64,000 nucleotides of DNA from Hyphomicrobiales bacterium (GTDB lineage Bacteria > Pseudomonadota > Alphaproteobacteria > Rhizobiales > Beijerinckiaceae). Shown here piece after piece: positions 54,638 through 63,582 of the stretch (position 1 is its first letter; each line of letters opens with the position of its first letter). The stretch lies in NCBI GenBank assembly GCA_027489535.1, contig JAIXZO010000002.1, forward strand, positions 306,184 through 370,183. The letters are read 5' to 3'. A model generated the notes under the pieces. That model ran no database searches, was not told the DNA's origin, and saw only the letters and a program-made list of their open reading frames with translations. Position numbers and translations under genes: made by a program.

Positions 54638-55798
54638 ATGAATTTAGCTTCAAGATTGAACAAGAGCGGTCTTCCACAAGAAGAGATTGAAGAATACATT
54701 CAATCGTTATTCGGCATGTCTGAGCATAATGATCAATCTGTTGTTTATCGAAAAAATGAAGGACAATGGATCGAATTAGTCTATTCAAAAAAGGGAAATA
54801 TTAAAGAGGTCAGGTACGGCAATTTAGAGGACGCCGAAATTGAAAATATATTCTTAGAAATTGAACTTATAAGAAATTTTTCACATAAAAAGGTCGCAAG
54901 AAAGATAATGTTTTCGATGTTGCCTGTAGAAGGAAGGTGCAGGATAGAAAATATACAAATTCTCTCATTGCCGCGCGGCGCCCCTCGTCCTGAATATGGC
55001 CTATATGGATTGCATCCCTTCATCGTGGAGTTTGAGTATAAAAAATCAGGGGATGTCGCCACCGATTTAAGCCGTAAGCTTCGTAAGTCGCATGAGGTGG
55101 GTTGTCTCTTACGTGTATTGATTCCTATGATTTGTGGATCGCAGGAACTTGCTGCTCAGGGGTGGTTTTTAGGCGCCGGTCAGCAAGAAAGTGTTTTCGG
55201 AACTTCGGCATACAGTAGCTCATATGTTGATCTTGCAGATCGTGATGAGTTTGACGCAACAGAAAAAAACGGAATATTGATTGAAGAACATAGATTATAT
55301 TATGAAACGCATGGATCAAATGGGGATTTTAAATTCATCATCCCAAACACAATTGGAATTTCTGTTGAAAACTATAGCAGTTTGCAAGACGAAAGTGCAA
55401 GTCGTTACTTGAGGGCTATAGAATGGTTCTCGATAGCGCAGGATTTGTTTTCTAATTACAGTTCGGCATCATTCGTCGCACTCGTTTCGGCGGTCGAGTG
55501 TTTGATGGAGTCGGAAGCACCTAACCTATGCAATGCGTGCGGAAGGCAGAAAGGAACGGTCACAGAGCGATTCATCGATTTCGTAGAGAATACTATTCCC
55601 GAATGGTTTCCCCGCGACCAACTCAAGGAACTCTATAACGTCCGGTCCTCCTTAGTACATGGGGCGGAAATGAAGCTTGGTCGGCTTCCATTTTTGATGG
55701 GAAATCGTTCGGTGCGATATCAGCAGATGCATAGGCGTTTGTCGGCGGGCGTTCGTGCAATCTGCATTGCGTGGTTGCATAGCGATCGAGCCAGTTGA
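54638..55798 (+). CDS. AT-rich gene for a HEPN-like (Apea-type) protein, probably acquired
   Basis: 386 residues. Base composition is unlike every neighbour: the 60-base stretches from 54841 and 54901 hold only 14 and 20 G+C. The C-terminal third looks like an Apea-type HEPN domain: ALVSAVECLMES helix, a CNAC pair (298, 301), VTERFIDFVE, then the RX4H motif R336-S-S-L-V-H341 in YNVRSSLVHG. HEPN proteins with this motif are usually RNases in defence or toxin systems. The N-terminal 250 residues match nothing I know. An AAGGAT site precedes the ATG. A lone gene with no visible partner. Confidence 0.7.
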   Translation: MNLASRLNKSGLPQEEIEEYIQSLFGMSEHNDQSVVYRKNEGQWIELVYSKKGNIKEVRYGNLEDAEIENIFLEIELIRNFSHKKVARKIMFSMLPVEGRCRIENIQILSLPRGAPRPEYGLYGLHPFIVEFEYKKSGDVATDLSRKLRKSHEVGCLLRVLIPMICGSQELAAQGWFLGAGQQESVFGTSAYSSSYVDLADRDEFDATEKNGILIEEHRLYYETHGSNGDFKFIIPNTIGISVENYSSLQDESASRYLRAIEWFSIAQDLFSNYSSASFVALVSAVECLMESEAPNLCNACGRQKGTVTERFIDFVENTIPEWFPRDQLKELYNVRSSLVHGAEMKLGRLPFLMGNRSVRYQQMHRRLSAGVRAICIAWLHSDRAS

Positions 55799-55801
55799 AA
55801 C

Positions 55802-55831
55802 AAAAAAACGGGGCGCATCGCTGCGCCCCGT
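55802..55831 (-). terminator. Terminator of glnA
   Basis: A 9-bp stem ACGGGGCGC / GCGCCCCGT with a 6-base loop. Read on the minus strand it is followed by a run of seven T, so it ends glnA transcription. In the plus direction the following GTCTTGTTC is weaker, but it may also stop the AT-rich gene. Confidence 0.85.
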
Positions 55832-55872
55832 CTTGTTCGTGAGCCTCTCGGCTGGTTTCCCCGCCGGCGGGA

Positions 55873-57282
55873 TCAGTAGGAGTAGTACATCGAGAACTCG
55901 ACCGGGTGCGGGGTCATTTCGAACTTCATGACGTCCTGCATCTTGAGTTCGATGTAGCTGTCGATGAAGTCGTCGTTGAACACGCCGCCGGCCTTGAGGA
56001 AGGCGCGGTCCTTGTCGAGGCTCGCGAGGGCTTCGCGGAGCGAACCGCACACCGTCGGGATCTTCTTCAGCTCGCGCGGGGGCAGATCGTAGAGATCCTT
56101 GTCCATCGCCGCGCCGGGATCGATCTTGTTGATGATGCCGTCGAGGCCGGCCATGAGCATGGCCGCGAACGCCAGATAGGGGTTCGCCATCGGATCGGGG
56201 AACCGCACCTCGACGCGCTTCGCCTTCGGCGAATTCGTGTAGGGGATGCGGCACGAAGCCGAACGGTTGCGCGAGGAGTAGGCGAGCAGAACGGGGGCTT
56301 CATAGCCCGGGACGAGGCGCTTGTAGCTGTTCGTCGACGGGTTGGTGAAGGCGTTCAGCGCCTTGGCGTGCTTGATGATGCCGCCGATGTACCACAGGCA
56401 TTCCTGCGACAGGTCGGCATACTTGTTGCCGGCCATGATCGGCTTGCCGTTCTTCCAGATGGACTGGTGGACGTGCATGCCCGAGCCGTTGTCGCCGTAG
56501 ATGGGCTTCGGCATGAACGTCGCCGTCTTGCCGTAGCTCTGCGCCACGTTGTGGATGGCGTATTTGTAGATCTGCATCGTGTCGGCCATCAGCGTCAGCG
56601 TGTCGAACTTCAGGCCGAGTTCGTGCTGCGCGGAGGCGACTTCGTGGTGGTGCTTCTCGACCTTGGCGCCCATGGCCGCCATGGCCGCGAGCATCTCGCC
56701 GCGCATGTCCTGCGAGGAGTCCTGCGGGGGCACCGGGAAGTAGCCGCCCTTGACCGCGATGCGGTGGCCGAGGTTGCCGCCTTCATATTCGGTGTCGCCG
56801 TTGGTCGGCAGTTCGACGGCGTCGAGCTTGAAGCCCGTGTTGTACGGGTCCGACTGGAAGCGCACGTCGTCGAACACGAAGAACTCGGCTTCCGGGCCGA
56901 CATAGATGGTGTCGCCGATGCCGGTCGACTGCAGGAACGCTTCCGCCTTCTTGGCGATGCCGCGCGGGTCGCGCTCGTAGGGCTGACCGGTGGTCGGCTC
57001 GAGAATGTCGCAGGTGATGACCATCGTCGACGCCGCGAAGAAGGGGTCGATGAACGCGGTCTGCGGGTCGGGCATGAGGGTCATGTCGGACTCGTTGATC
57101 GCCTTCCAGCCGGCGATCGAGGAGCCGTCGAACATCGTGCCTTCGGCGAAGATGTCCTCGTCGACCATCGAGACGTCGAACGTCACGTGCTGCCACTTGC
57201 CGCGCGGGTCGGTGAAGCGGAAGTCCACGTACTTGATGTCGTTGTCCTTGATCTCCTGAAGGACGTCCTTGGCGGTCTTCAT
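55873..57282 (-). CDS. glnA: Glutamine synthetase, type I
   Basis: A 469-residue dodecameric enzyme that makes glutamine from glutamate and ammonia with ATP, the main entry of nitrogen. Seen: [10 protein letters not shown] near residue 55, the metal-ligand region [16 protein letters not shown], and the adenylylation loop [10 protein letters not shown] with Tyr398 (Tyr397 in mature numbering). This shows regulation by adenylylation through GlnE and PII. It lies 65 bp downstream of glnB, a standard alphaproteobacterial pair. Confidence 0.97.
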   Translation of the reverse strand: MKTAKDVLQEIKDNDIKYVDFRFTDPRGKWQHVTFDVSMVDEDIFAEGTMFDGSSIAGWKAINESDMTLMPDPQTAFIDPFFAASTMVITCDILEPTTGQPYERDPRGIAKKAEAFLQSTGIGDTIYVGPEAEFFVFDDVRFQSDPYNTGFKLDAVELPTNGDTEYEGGNLGHRIAVKGGYFPVPPQDSSQDMRGEMLAAMAAMGAKVEKHHHEVASAQHELGLKFDTLTLMADTMQIYKYAIHNVAQSYGKTATFMPKPIYGDNGSGMHVHQSIWKNGKPIMAGNKYADLSQECLWYIGGIIKHAKALNAFTNPSTNSYKRLVPGYEAPVLLAYSSRNRSASCRIPYTNSPKAKRVEVRFPDPMANPYLAFAAMLMAGLDGIINKIDPGAAMDKDLYDLPPRELKKIPTVCGSLREALASLDKDRAFLKAGGVFNDDFIDSYIELKMQDVMKFEMTPHPVEFSMYYSY

Positions 57283-57306
57283 CAGTCACACCCTCATGCT
57301 GGATAC

Positions 57307-57324
57307 GGCTCCCGGCCGGGAGCC
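57307..57324. repeat. Perfect palindrome between glnB and glnA
   Basis: GGCTCCCGGCCGGGAGCC, an 18-bp perfect inverted repeat, lies in the 65-bp spacer. On the plus strand CAGG and six T follow. The glnB-glnA message is on the minus strand, where no U-run follows, so there it may be an RNA-processing or partial-termination element. Confidence 0.5.
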
Positions 57325-57347
57325 CAGGTTTTTTGAATTTGCGGAGA

Positions 57348-57758
<411 letters not shown>

Positions 57759-57946
57759 TCACGCGGCCGCGCGCCACGGGGTTCTTCATGGTCATGCACG
57801 GGGTTTCATCAGCGACTGCTTAAAAAACAGGCAATTGCACAAAAGTGAAAATGGACCTCCCCGGGATGGGCCGAACGGCCGTCGGCCAAGCCCGTCGGCT
57901 TGGCCGTTCCAAGCGGATCGGCGATGCTTCCGGGGGAGGTGCGGGC

Positions 57947-59446
57947 ATGATCGAACTGCTGTCGACGGCCGAAATGGCACGGGCCGACCGGATCACCATC
58001 GAATCCGGCACGCCCGGGCGCGTGCTGATGGAACGTGCCGGCCGTGCGGTGGCGGATTGCGCGATGCGTCTTCTCGCCCCCGGCGGGCGCGTGCTCGTGC
58101 TGTGCGGGCCCGGCAACAACGGCGGCGACGGCTTCGTCGCGGCGCGGATGCTGGCCGGGCGCGGCTTCGAGGTGCGTCTCGGACTCCTCGGCGCGCCGGA
58201 CCGCCTTTCGGGCGATGCCGCTTGGGCCGCTTCGACGTGGGACGGCGGGTCGGGCGCGGCGGAGCTGTGCAGCCCGGAAAGTGCGGACCTCGTCGTCGAT
58301 GCGCTGTTCGGGGCGGGGCTCTCGCGCGATCTCGACGGTGCGGCGGCAGCCGTCGTGGCGCGAATCGCCGCTTCGGGGACCCCGGTGCTTGCGGTCGACG
58401 TACCCTCCGGGCTCGACGGCAATTCGGGGCGGGTGAGGGGCGCGGCGGCGAACGCGGTCGCGACGGTCACTTTCTTTCGGCCCAAGCCGGGGCATCGGCT
58501 CGAGCCGGGACGAAGCCTGTGCGGCGCGCTGCACGTGGCCGATATCGGGATTGCCGCGGACGTGCTCGCCGCCATCGCGCCGCGGACATGGGAAAACGCG
58601 CCGGAGCTTTGGCCCGCCGTGCCGCCTGCGCCCGACCCGACGGGCCACAAATACGGGAGGGGCCACGCGCTCGTGCTCTCCGGAGGAATCGAGGGATGCG
58701 GCGCGGCGCGGCTGGCGGCGCGGGCCGCGCTGCGGGTCGGGGCGGGATTGGTGACGCTGGCCGTGCCGTCCGACGCCTTGGTCGCACAGGCTGCCGCGTC
58801 GACGTCGGTCATGGTGCGCCGTGCGGACGGAGCCGACGGCTTCGCCGCGCTGCTCGAGGACGAGCGCCGCAATGCGGTGGTCATCGGGCCTGCGGCCGGG
58901 ATCGGCGGGGAGACCCGCGCCAAGGTGGCCGCGGCGGTGGCGGCGGGCCGGGCGACGGTGCTCGATGCCGACGCGCTGACGAGTTTCGACGGAGACGGGG
59001 CAGTGCTTGCCGCCGTCGTGGCCCGCGGGTCCGGACCGGTGGTCATTACCCCTCATGACGGCGAATTCTCGCTTCTTTTCAGAAATCAACGCGAGATCGT
59101 TGAACATGAATCGAAAGTGGAAAAGGCGCGTGCGGCGGCGGCCTTTCTCGGCGCGACGGTGCTTTTGAAGGGCCCCGACACGGTGATCGCCGCGCCGGAC
59201 GGGCGCGCCGCCATCAACGTGAACGGGACGCCGCTGCTGGCGACGGCGGGTTCTGGAGACGTTCTCGCGGGCTTCGTCGGCGGCCTGTTGGCGCAGGGCG
59301 TCCCCGGTTTCGAGGCGGCCGCGGCGGCGGCGTGGCTGCATGCCGAATGCGCGCGCGCCTTCGGGGCGGGACTGATCGCCGAGGATCTGACGGAGATGTT
59401 GCCGGGGGTTCTGGCGCGCCTTCAGGCGACCTCGAACCAGCCGTAG
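57947..59446 (+). CDS. nnr: Bifunctional NAD(P)H-hydrate epimerase/dehydratase
   Basis: A 499-residue repair enzyme. The N-terminal YjeF_N domain (about 1-210) epimerises damaged NAD(P)HX: LLSTAEMARAD, GPGNNGGDG and VDVPSGLDG. The C-terminal ribokinase-like domain (about 230-499) is the ATP/ADP-dependent dehydratase: GHKYGRGHALVLSGG, ITPHDGEFSLL and TAGSGDVLAG. The ATG before IELLSTAE has a GGGGGAGG site. Its last 25 bp overlap the convergent multicopper-oxidase-like gene. Confidence 0.95.
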   Translation: MIELLSTAEMARADRITIESGTPGRVLMERAGRAVADCAMRLLAPGGRVLVLCGPGNNGGDGFVAARMLAGRGFEVRLGLLGAPDRLSGDAAWAASTWDGGSGAAELCSPESADLVVDALFGAGLSRDLDGAAAAVVARIAASGTPVLAVDVPSGLDGNSGRVRGAAANAVATVTFFRPKPGHRLEPGRSLCGALHVADIGIAADVLAAIAPRTWENAPELWPAVPPAPDPTGHKYGRGHALVLSGGIEGCGAARLAARAALRVGAGLVTLAVPSDALVAQAAASTSVMVRRADGADGFAALLEDERRNAVVIGPAAGIGGETRAKVAAAVAAGRATVLDADALTSFDGDGAVLAAVVARGSGPVVITPHDGEFSLLFRNQREIVEHESKVEKARAAAAFLGATVLLKGPDTVIAAPDGRAAINVNGTPLLATAGSGDVLAGFVGGLLAQGVPGFEAAAAAAWLHAECARAFGAGLIAEDLTEMLPGVLARLQATSNQP

Positions 59447-60810
59447 AGGCCTTGGTCGAGGCGGTCCAGAACGGCGGAGGCGATCAGCCAGCGGCCGGGA
59501 TTGTCGGCGACGAAGGCGATGCGGACGGTTTTGCCGGCGGGCACCGTGACCGTGTCGAGCCAATAGGGGTCCCACCCGTCGTCGAGGGCGTGCAGCACGC
59601 GGAAGGCGTGGCCGTGCAGATGGATCGTCTGCGGCAATTCGGTGCGGTTCGCCACGGTCATCACGACGGGGCGGTCGCGACCGACCGAAAAGATGCCGCC
59701 GCCGCGCGCGAGGCTGCCCGGCTTGCCGTTGACGTGCCAGGGCAGCGGTGCGGCAAGGCCGGGGCGCGGGCCGCCTTCGATGGTGAAATTGGTGCGCAGG
59801 GCGGATTGCAGCCGGATCTCGGCCGGCAGACGCGGATTGAGCGGGAGCGGGCGGAACGGCGTGTCGGCCAGCGGCGACAGTTCGCCCGTGGTGCGGAAGA
59901 CCGCGACTTCGAAGCCGGTGCCGACTTGGGCGAGCAACCGCACCACCGCGCCGGGTTCGACGGGCATTTCGACGAACAATTCGAGCCGATTGCCCGGTCC
60001 GAGCGGGAATGTGGAGCGAAGGGGCTCGAAAACGTCCGTCGGGTGGCCGTCCACGGCGGCGACATAGGCCTTCGCGCCTTCGATGCGCAGAGACATGACG
60101 CGGGCGGGCGCGGTGTTGGCGATGCGCAGGCGCAGCTTCGCTCCGCGAGGCAGCGACGCCTCATGGGCCTTGGCCGCTCCATTGACGGTGACCAGATTGC
60201 CCAAACGCCCGGCGTTCAGCACGGAGACGGACGGCGAGACGATGCCGCCCGACTCGTCCAGCAGCCAATCGGTCAGACCCAAGACCACGTCCGCATCGAC
60301 GGGACGCTGATCCGCATCCTCGACCACGATGAGACCGGAGAGGCCGCGCGCGACGAGGTCTCCCGTTCGGCCCGGTACGGAAGGGCGATAGATGAAGAGG
60401 CCGGGATCGGGCGGTGCGAGCTCGAAGTCGGACAACGCACCGGGTGCGACCGGGGCTTGGGTCAATCCCGCGACGCCGTCGACGCGGTTGCTCACGCGCA
60501 TGCCCGACCAATGCAGCGTCATCGGCTGATCGGTCCGGTTTTCGAAACGGACCGGCAACGTCTCGCCATGACGCATGCGCAGCAGCGGGCCGGGAACGGC
60601 GCCGTCGAAGGCGAGTACGGGCGTGCGCTTGCCGGGCAGCAGCATCGCCTCCGCGGCACGCGCCGCGAGCCGGAGCGGAGAGGCGAGGGCGGGGCGGGGA
60701 CGCGCGACGGCGGCGAGGAGCGCGCCTGCGACGCCGGTCAGAACCGAGCGCCGATGGGGATGTCGGGCCGATTGCGGAGGCGCGGAGGATGATTCGGGCG
60801 ACGACGTCAT
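59422..60810 (-). CDS. Multicopper-oxidase-fold protein lacking most copper ligands
   Basis: 462 residues. A twin-arginine signal (HRRSVLTGVAG, residues 20-30) directs export. Three cupredoxin domains follow. The normal ligand motifs are eroded: HWHG is HWSG (100-103), YHSH is YRPS (141-144), and the C-terminal HCHxxxH is A444-S-A-x3-R450 within NPGRWLIASAVLDR. Only IHLHGHAF (396-403) is intact. The type 1 copper site cannot form. FtsP/SufI, a Tat substrate involved in cell division, is the known precedent for a copper-less member. AGGGG lies before the ATG. Confidence 0.85.
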   Translation of the reverse strand: MTSSPESSSAPPQSARHPHRRSVLTGVAGALLAAVARPRPALASPLRLAARAAEAMLLPGKRTPVLAFDGAVPGPLLRMRHGETLPVRFENRTDQPMTLHWSGMRVSNRVDGVAGLTQAPVAPGALSDFELAPPDPGLFIYRPSVPGRTGDLVARGLSGLIVVEDADQRPVDADVVLGLTDWLLDESGGIVSPSVSVLNAGRLGNLVTVNGAAKAHEASLPRGAKLRLRIANTAPARVMSLRIEGAKAYVAAVDGHPTDVFEPLRSTFPLGPGNRLELFVEMPVEPGAVVRLLAQVGTGFEVAVFRTTGELSPLADTPFRPLPLNPRLPAEIRLQSALRTNFTIEGGPRPGLAAPLPWHVNGKPGSLARGGGIFSVGRDRPVVMTVANRTELPQTIHLHGHAFRVLHALDDGWDPYWLDTVTVPAGKTVRIAFVADNPGRWLIASAVLDRLDQGLYGWFEVA

Positions 60811-60964
60811 GGCCCCTACATGATGGCGCGCCCCCGCCCGGGCAAGCGCGGGCATCGGCGCAAGGGCAAGGAAACCCGCCGCCATTTTTCGGTGGCGCGG
60901 CTGCGCGGGCATGTTATAGAGCCGCACCCGACGGGGGGCCGTCTCCTCGCACGGCCGCCGTCCT

Positions 60965-61049
60965 GCGGGCGTGGCGGAATTGGTAGACGCGCCGGATTTA
61001 GGTTCCGGTGGCGAAAGTCGTGGGGGTTCGAGTCCCTCCGCCCGCACCA
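60965..61049 (+). tRNA. tRNA-Leu (anticodon UAG)
   Basis: 85 bases with encoded CCA. The acceptor stem is GCGGGCG / CGCCCGC. The anticodon stem CCGGA / TCCGG encloses the loop TTTAGGT with anticodon TAG, reading CUN codons. A long variable arm (GGCGAAAGTCGT region) and GGTTCGAGTCC T-arm confirm a class II leucine tRNA. It lies 67 bp upstream of tig, the arrangement usual in Rhizobiales. Confidence 0.96.
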
Positions 61050-61116
61050 ATTTCCGCTTTGCAACGTCGGTCGCGGCGATCTCGTCATCAGCGGAATTCG
61101 GATCGAAGGCACAGTC

Positions 61117-62541
61117 ATGCAGGTCACTCCCACGCTCTCGGAAGGTCTGAAGCGCGAATTCACCGTCGTCCTTCCCGCGAAGGACCTCGAAGAGAAGCTC
61201 ACGAGCCAGCTCGTCGAGCTCAAGGATCGCGTTCGGATCAACGGTTTCCGTCCCGGCAAGGTGCCGATGCCGCATCTGCGCCGCGTTTACGGCCGTTCGG
61301 TGATGGGCGACGTGGTCCAGAACGCCGTCAACGAGACCAACCGCAAGCTGGTCGAAGACAACGGCTTCCGCCTCGCGATGGAACCGCGCATCGAGTTCCC
61401 CGAGGACAAGGCCGTCGTGGAAGCCGCGATGGAAGCGCGCGGCGACCTCGAATACAAGATCACGATCGAGATCCTGCCCACCATCGAAGTCGCCGACTTC
61501 GCGGGCATCAAGGTGACGAAGCTCGTCTACGAGCCCGACGCGGCCGAGGTCGACGAGGCGCTCGAGCGCATGGCTTCGCAGAACAAGCCGTTCACGCCCA
61601 AGGACGCCAAGTCCAAGGCGAAGAAGGGCGATCGCGTCGTCATCGACTTCGTCGGCAAGATCGACGGTGAAGCCTTCCAGGGCGGCACCGGCACCGACGT
61701 GCCGCTCGAGCTCGGCTCCGGCCAGTTCATCCCCGGCTTCGAAGATCAGCTCGTCGGCGTGAAGGCCGGCGACGAGAAGGCCGTCAACGTCTCGTTCCCC
61801 GCCGAATACGGCGCCGAGCATCTGGCCGGAAAGGCCGCCGTGTTCGACGTGACCGTGAAGGCGGTAGAGGAGCCCGGCGAGGTCAAGATCGACGACGAGC
61901 TCGCCAAGACCTTCGGCATGGAAAGCCTCGAAGCGCTGAAGGACGCGCTGAAGGCGAACATCGGCCGCGACTACGTGCTGGCCTCGCGCCGCAAGCTGAA
62001 GAAGGAACTGCTGGACGCGCTCGACGCGCAGTACTCCTTCGACCTGCCGCCGACCCTGCTCGAGCAGGAATTCGAAGGCGTGTGGCAGCAGGTGACGCAG
62101 GACCTGCAGGCCGCCGGCAAGACCTTCGCCGACGAGGGCACGACTGAAGAAGCCGCCCGCGCGGATTACCGCAAGATCGCCGAACGCCGCGTGCGCCTCG
62201 GCCTCGTGCTGGCCGAAATCGGCGAGCGCGCCAAGATCGAAGTGACGCAGGACGAGGTGTCTCAGGGCCTCATGGAGCGCGCCCGCCAGTTCCCCGGTCA
62301 GGAACGCATGGTGTGGGAGTTCTACCAGAAGAACCCGCAGGCCCTCGCCGAGATCCGTGCGCCGATCTACGAGGAGAAGGTCGTCGACCACATCCTCCTC
62401 TCGGCCGTCGTGACCGAGAAGCCGGTGACGAAGGAAGAGCTCTTGGCCGAAGACGGCGCCGAAGCGACCGCCGACGCGGAAGAGAAGCCCAAGGCGAAGA
62501 AGGCCGCGAAGCCGAAGGCCAAGAAGGCCGACGCGGAATAA
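61117..62541 (+). CDS. tig: Trigger factor
   Basis: A 474-residue ribosome-bound chaperone and peptidyl-prolyl isomerase. The ribosome-binding signature is GFRPGKVP (about residues 43-50). The FKBP domain spans about 165-245 (GDRVVIDFVGKIDGEAFQGG). The C-terminal chaperone arms end with a Lys/Ala/Glu-rich tail (KPKAKKAAKPKAKKAD). tig-clpP-clpX is a conserved gene order. Confidence 0.97.
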   Translation: MQVTPTLSEGLKREFTVVLPAKDLEEKLTSQLVELKDRVRINGFRPGKVPMPHLRRVYGRSVMGDVVQNAVNETNRKLVEDNGFRLAMEPRIEFPEDKAVVEAAMEARGDLEYKITIEILPTIEVADFAGIKVTKLVYEPDAAEVDEALERMASQNKPFTPKDAKSKAKKGDRVVIDFVGKIDGEAFQGGTGTDVPLELGSGQFIPGFEDQLVGVKAGDEKAVNVSFPAEYGAEHLAGKAAVFDVTVKAVEEPGEVKIDDELAKTFGMESLEALKDALKANIGRDYVLASRRKLKKELLDALDAQYSFDLPPTLLEQEFEGVWQQVTQDLQAAGKTFADEGTTEEAARADYRKIAERRVRLGLVLAEIGERAKIEVTQDEVSQGLMERARQFPGQERMVWEFYQKNPQALAEIRAPIYEEKVVDHILLSAVVTEKPVTKEELLAEDGAEATADAEEKPKAKKAAKPKAKKADAE

Positions 62542-62620
62542 TCCGGAATCGGACGGAGAAGGCGGAAGCGGAATAACGCTTTCGCCCGAATCTCGGCATG
62601 ATGCCTTAGTGTTGCCGCGG

Positions 62621-62642
62621 ACGGGCGCTTGAACGCGCCCGT
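62621..62642 (+). terminator. Probable tig terminator hairpin
   Basis: A perfect 8-bp stem ACGGGCGC / GCGCCCGT with a 6-base loop, 80 bp after the tig stop. The following CTTGCCGTTATCTT is only moderately T-rich, so termination may be partial before clpP. Confidence 0.55.
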
Positions 62643-62708
62643 CTTGCCGTTATCTTCTGTCTCGGGACCGACGCCGTCGTGCCCCCATTTTCACATCAGG
62701 GTTCACCG

Positions 62709-63332
62709 ATGCGCGATCCGATCGATACCTACAACATGCTCGTTCCGATGGTGGTCGAGCAGTCGAATCGGGGAGAACGCGCGTTCGACATCTTCTCGCG
62801 CCTGCTGCGCGAGCGGATCGTTTTCGTGACGGGCCCCGTCGAAGACGGCATGGCCTCGCTCATCGTGGCGCAGCTGCTCTTCCTCGAAGCCGAGAATCCC
62901 AAAAAGGAAATCTCGCTCTACATCAATTCACCCGGCGGCGTCGTCACCTCGGGCATGGCGATCTACGACACGATGCAGTTCATCCGTCCGCCCGTCACGA
63001 CGCTCTGCGTCGGGCAGGCCGCCTCGATGGGTTCGCTGCTTCTGTCGGCCGGCGCGCCGGGCATGCGCTTCGCGCTGCCGAACGCCCGCATCATGGTCCA
63101 CCAGCCGTCCGGCGGGTATTCGGGCCAGGTGACCGACATCATGATCCACGCCCGCGAGGTCGAGAGCCTCAAGCGTCGTCTCAACGAGATCTACGTCAAG
63201 CACACGGGCAAGGACTACAAATCGGTCGAGGAAGCGCTCGAACGCGACAACTTCATGACCGCCGACGGCGCCAAGGAGTTCGGCATCGTCGACCAAGTCA
63301 TGGACAAGCGCCCGAACGATCCGGCCGTCTGA
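62709..63332 (+). CDS. clpP: ATP-dependent Clp protease proteolytic subunit
   Basis: A 207-residue serine protease that forms two stacked heptamers and works with ClpX or ClpA. The catalytic triad is S106 (AASMGS), H131 (IMVHQP) and D180 (ERDNF), with the same His-Asp spacing as E. coli ClpP. The ATG before RDPIDTYN was chosen; ten residues upstream in frame are possible but not family-like. It lies between tig and clpX. Confidence 0.97.
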   Translation: MRDPIDTYNMLVPMVVEQSNRGERAFDIFSRLLRERIVFVTGPVEDGMASLIVAQLLFLEAENPKKEISLYINSPGGVVTSGMAIYDTMQFIRPPVTTLCVGQAASMGSLLLSAGAPGMRFALPNARIMVHQPSGGYSGQVTDIMIHAREVESLKRRLNEIYVKHTGKDYKSVEEALERDNFMTADGAKEFGIVDQVMDKRPNDPAV

Positions 63333-63582
63333 GGCCTGCGAAAGGGCGGTTCACGCCGTCTGCGAGGGGCCGACTTGTTCCCAATTCGGGTAACGGCCTA
63401 TTGATCCTCGTCGTGCACCATGTTTGCATCGGTCCCTGAGACCTCCGGGTCGGCGTCCTGTCCGGCCGGAGTCAGGGGACATTCCCGTATCGGAAGCGGC
63501 GGTATGCAACCGCATGCTTTCCGGTGCATCATTCAAATCGATTCCGGCGCGGGGCCGGATTCGATCGACCGGAGGTTCCGCC

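Noticed and set aside
55802..55831. Hairpin beside the AT-rich gene considered as an attachment site or transposon end
   Set aside because: It is a standard terminator with a T-run serving glnA. No matching direct or inverted copy was found on the other side of the AT-rich gene.
59422..62391. Single 989-codon minus-strand frame joining the copper-oxidase-like gene to sequence antisense to tig
   Set aside because: The part above 60810 is antisense to the tRNA-Leu and trigger factor genes and has no domain. The Tat signal fixes the true start at 60810.
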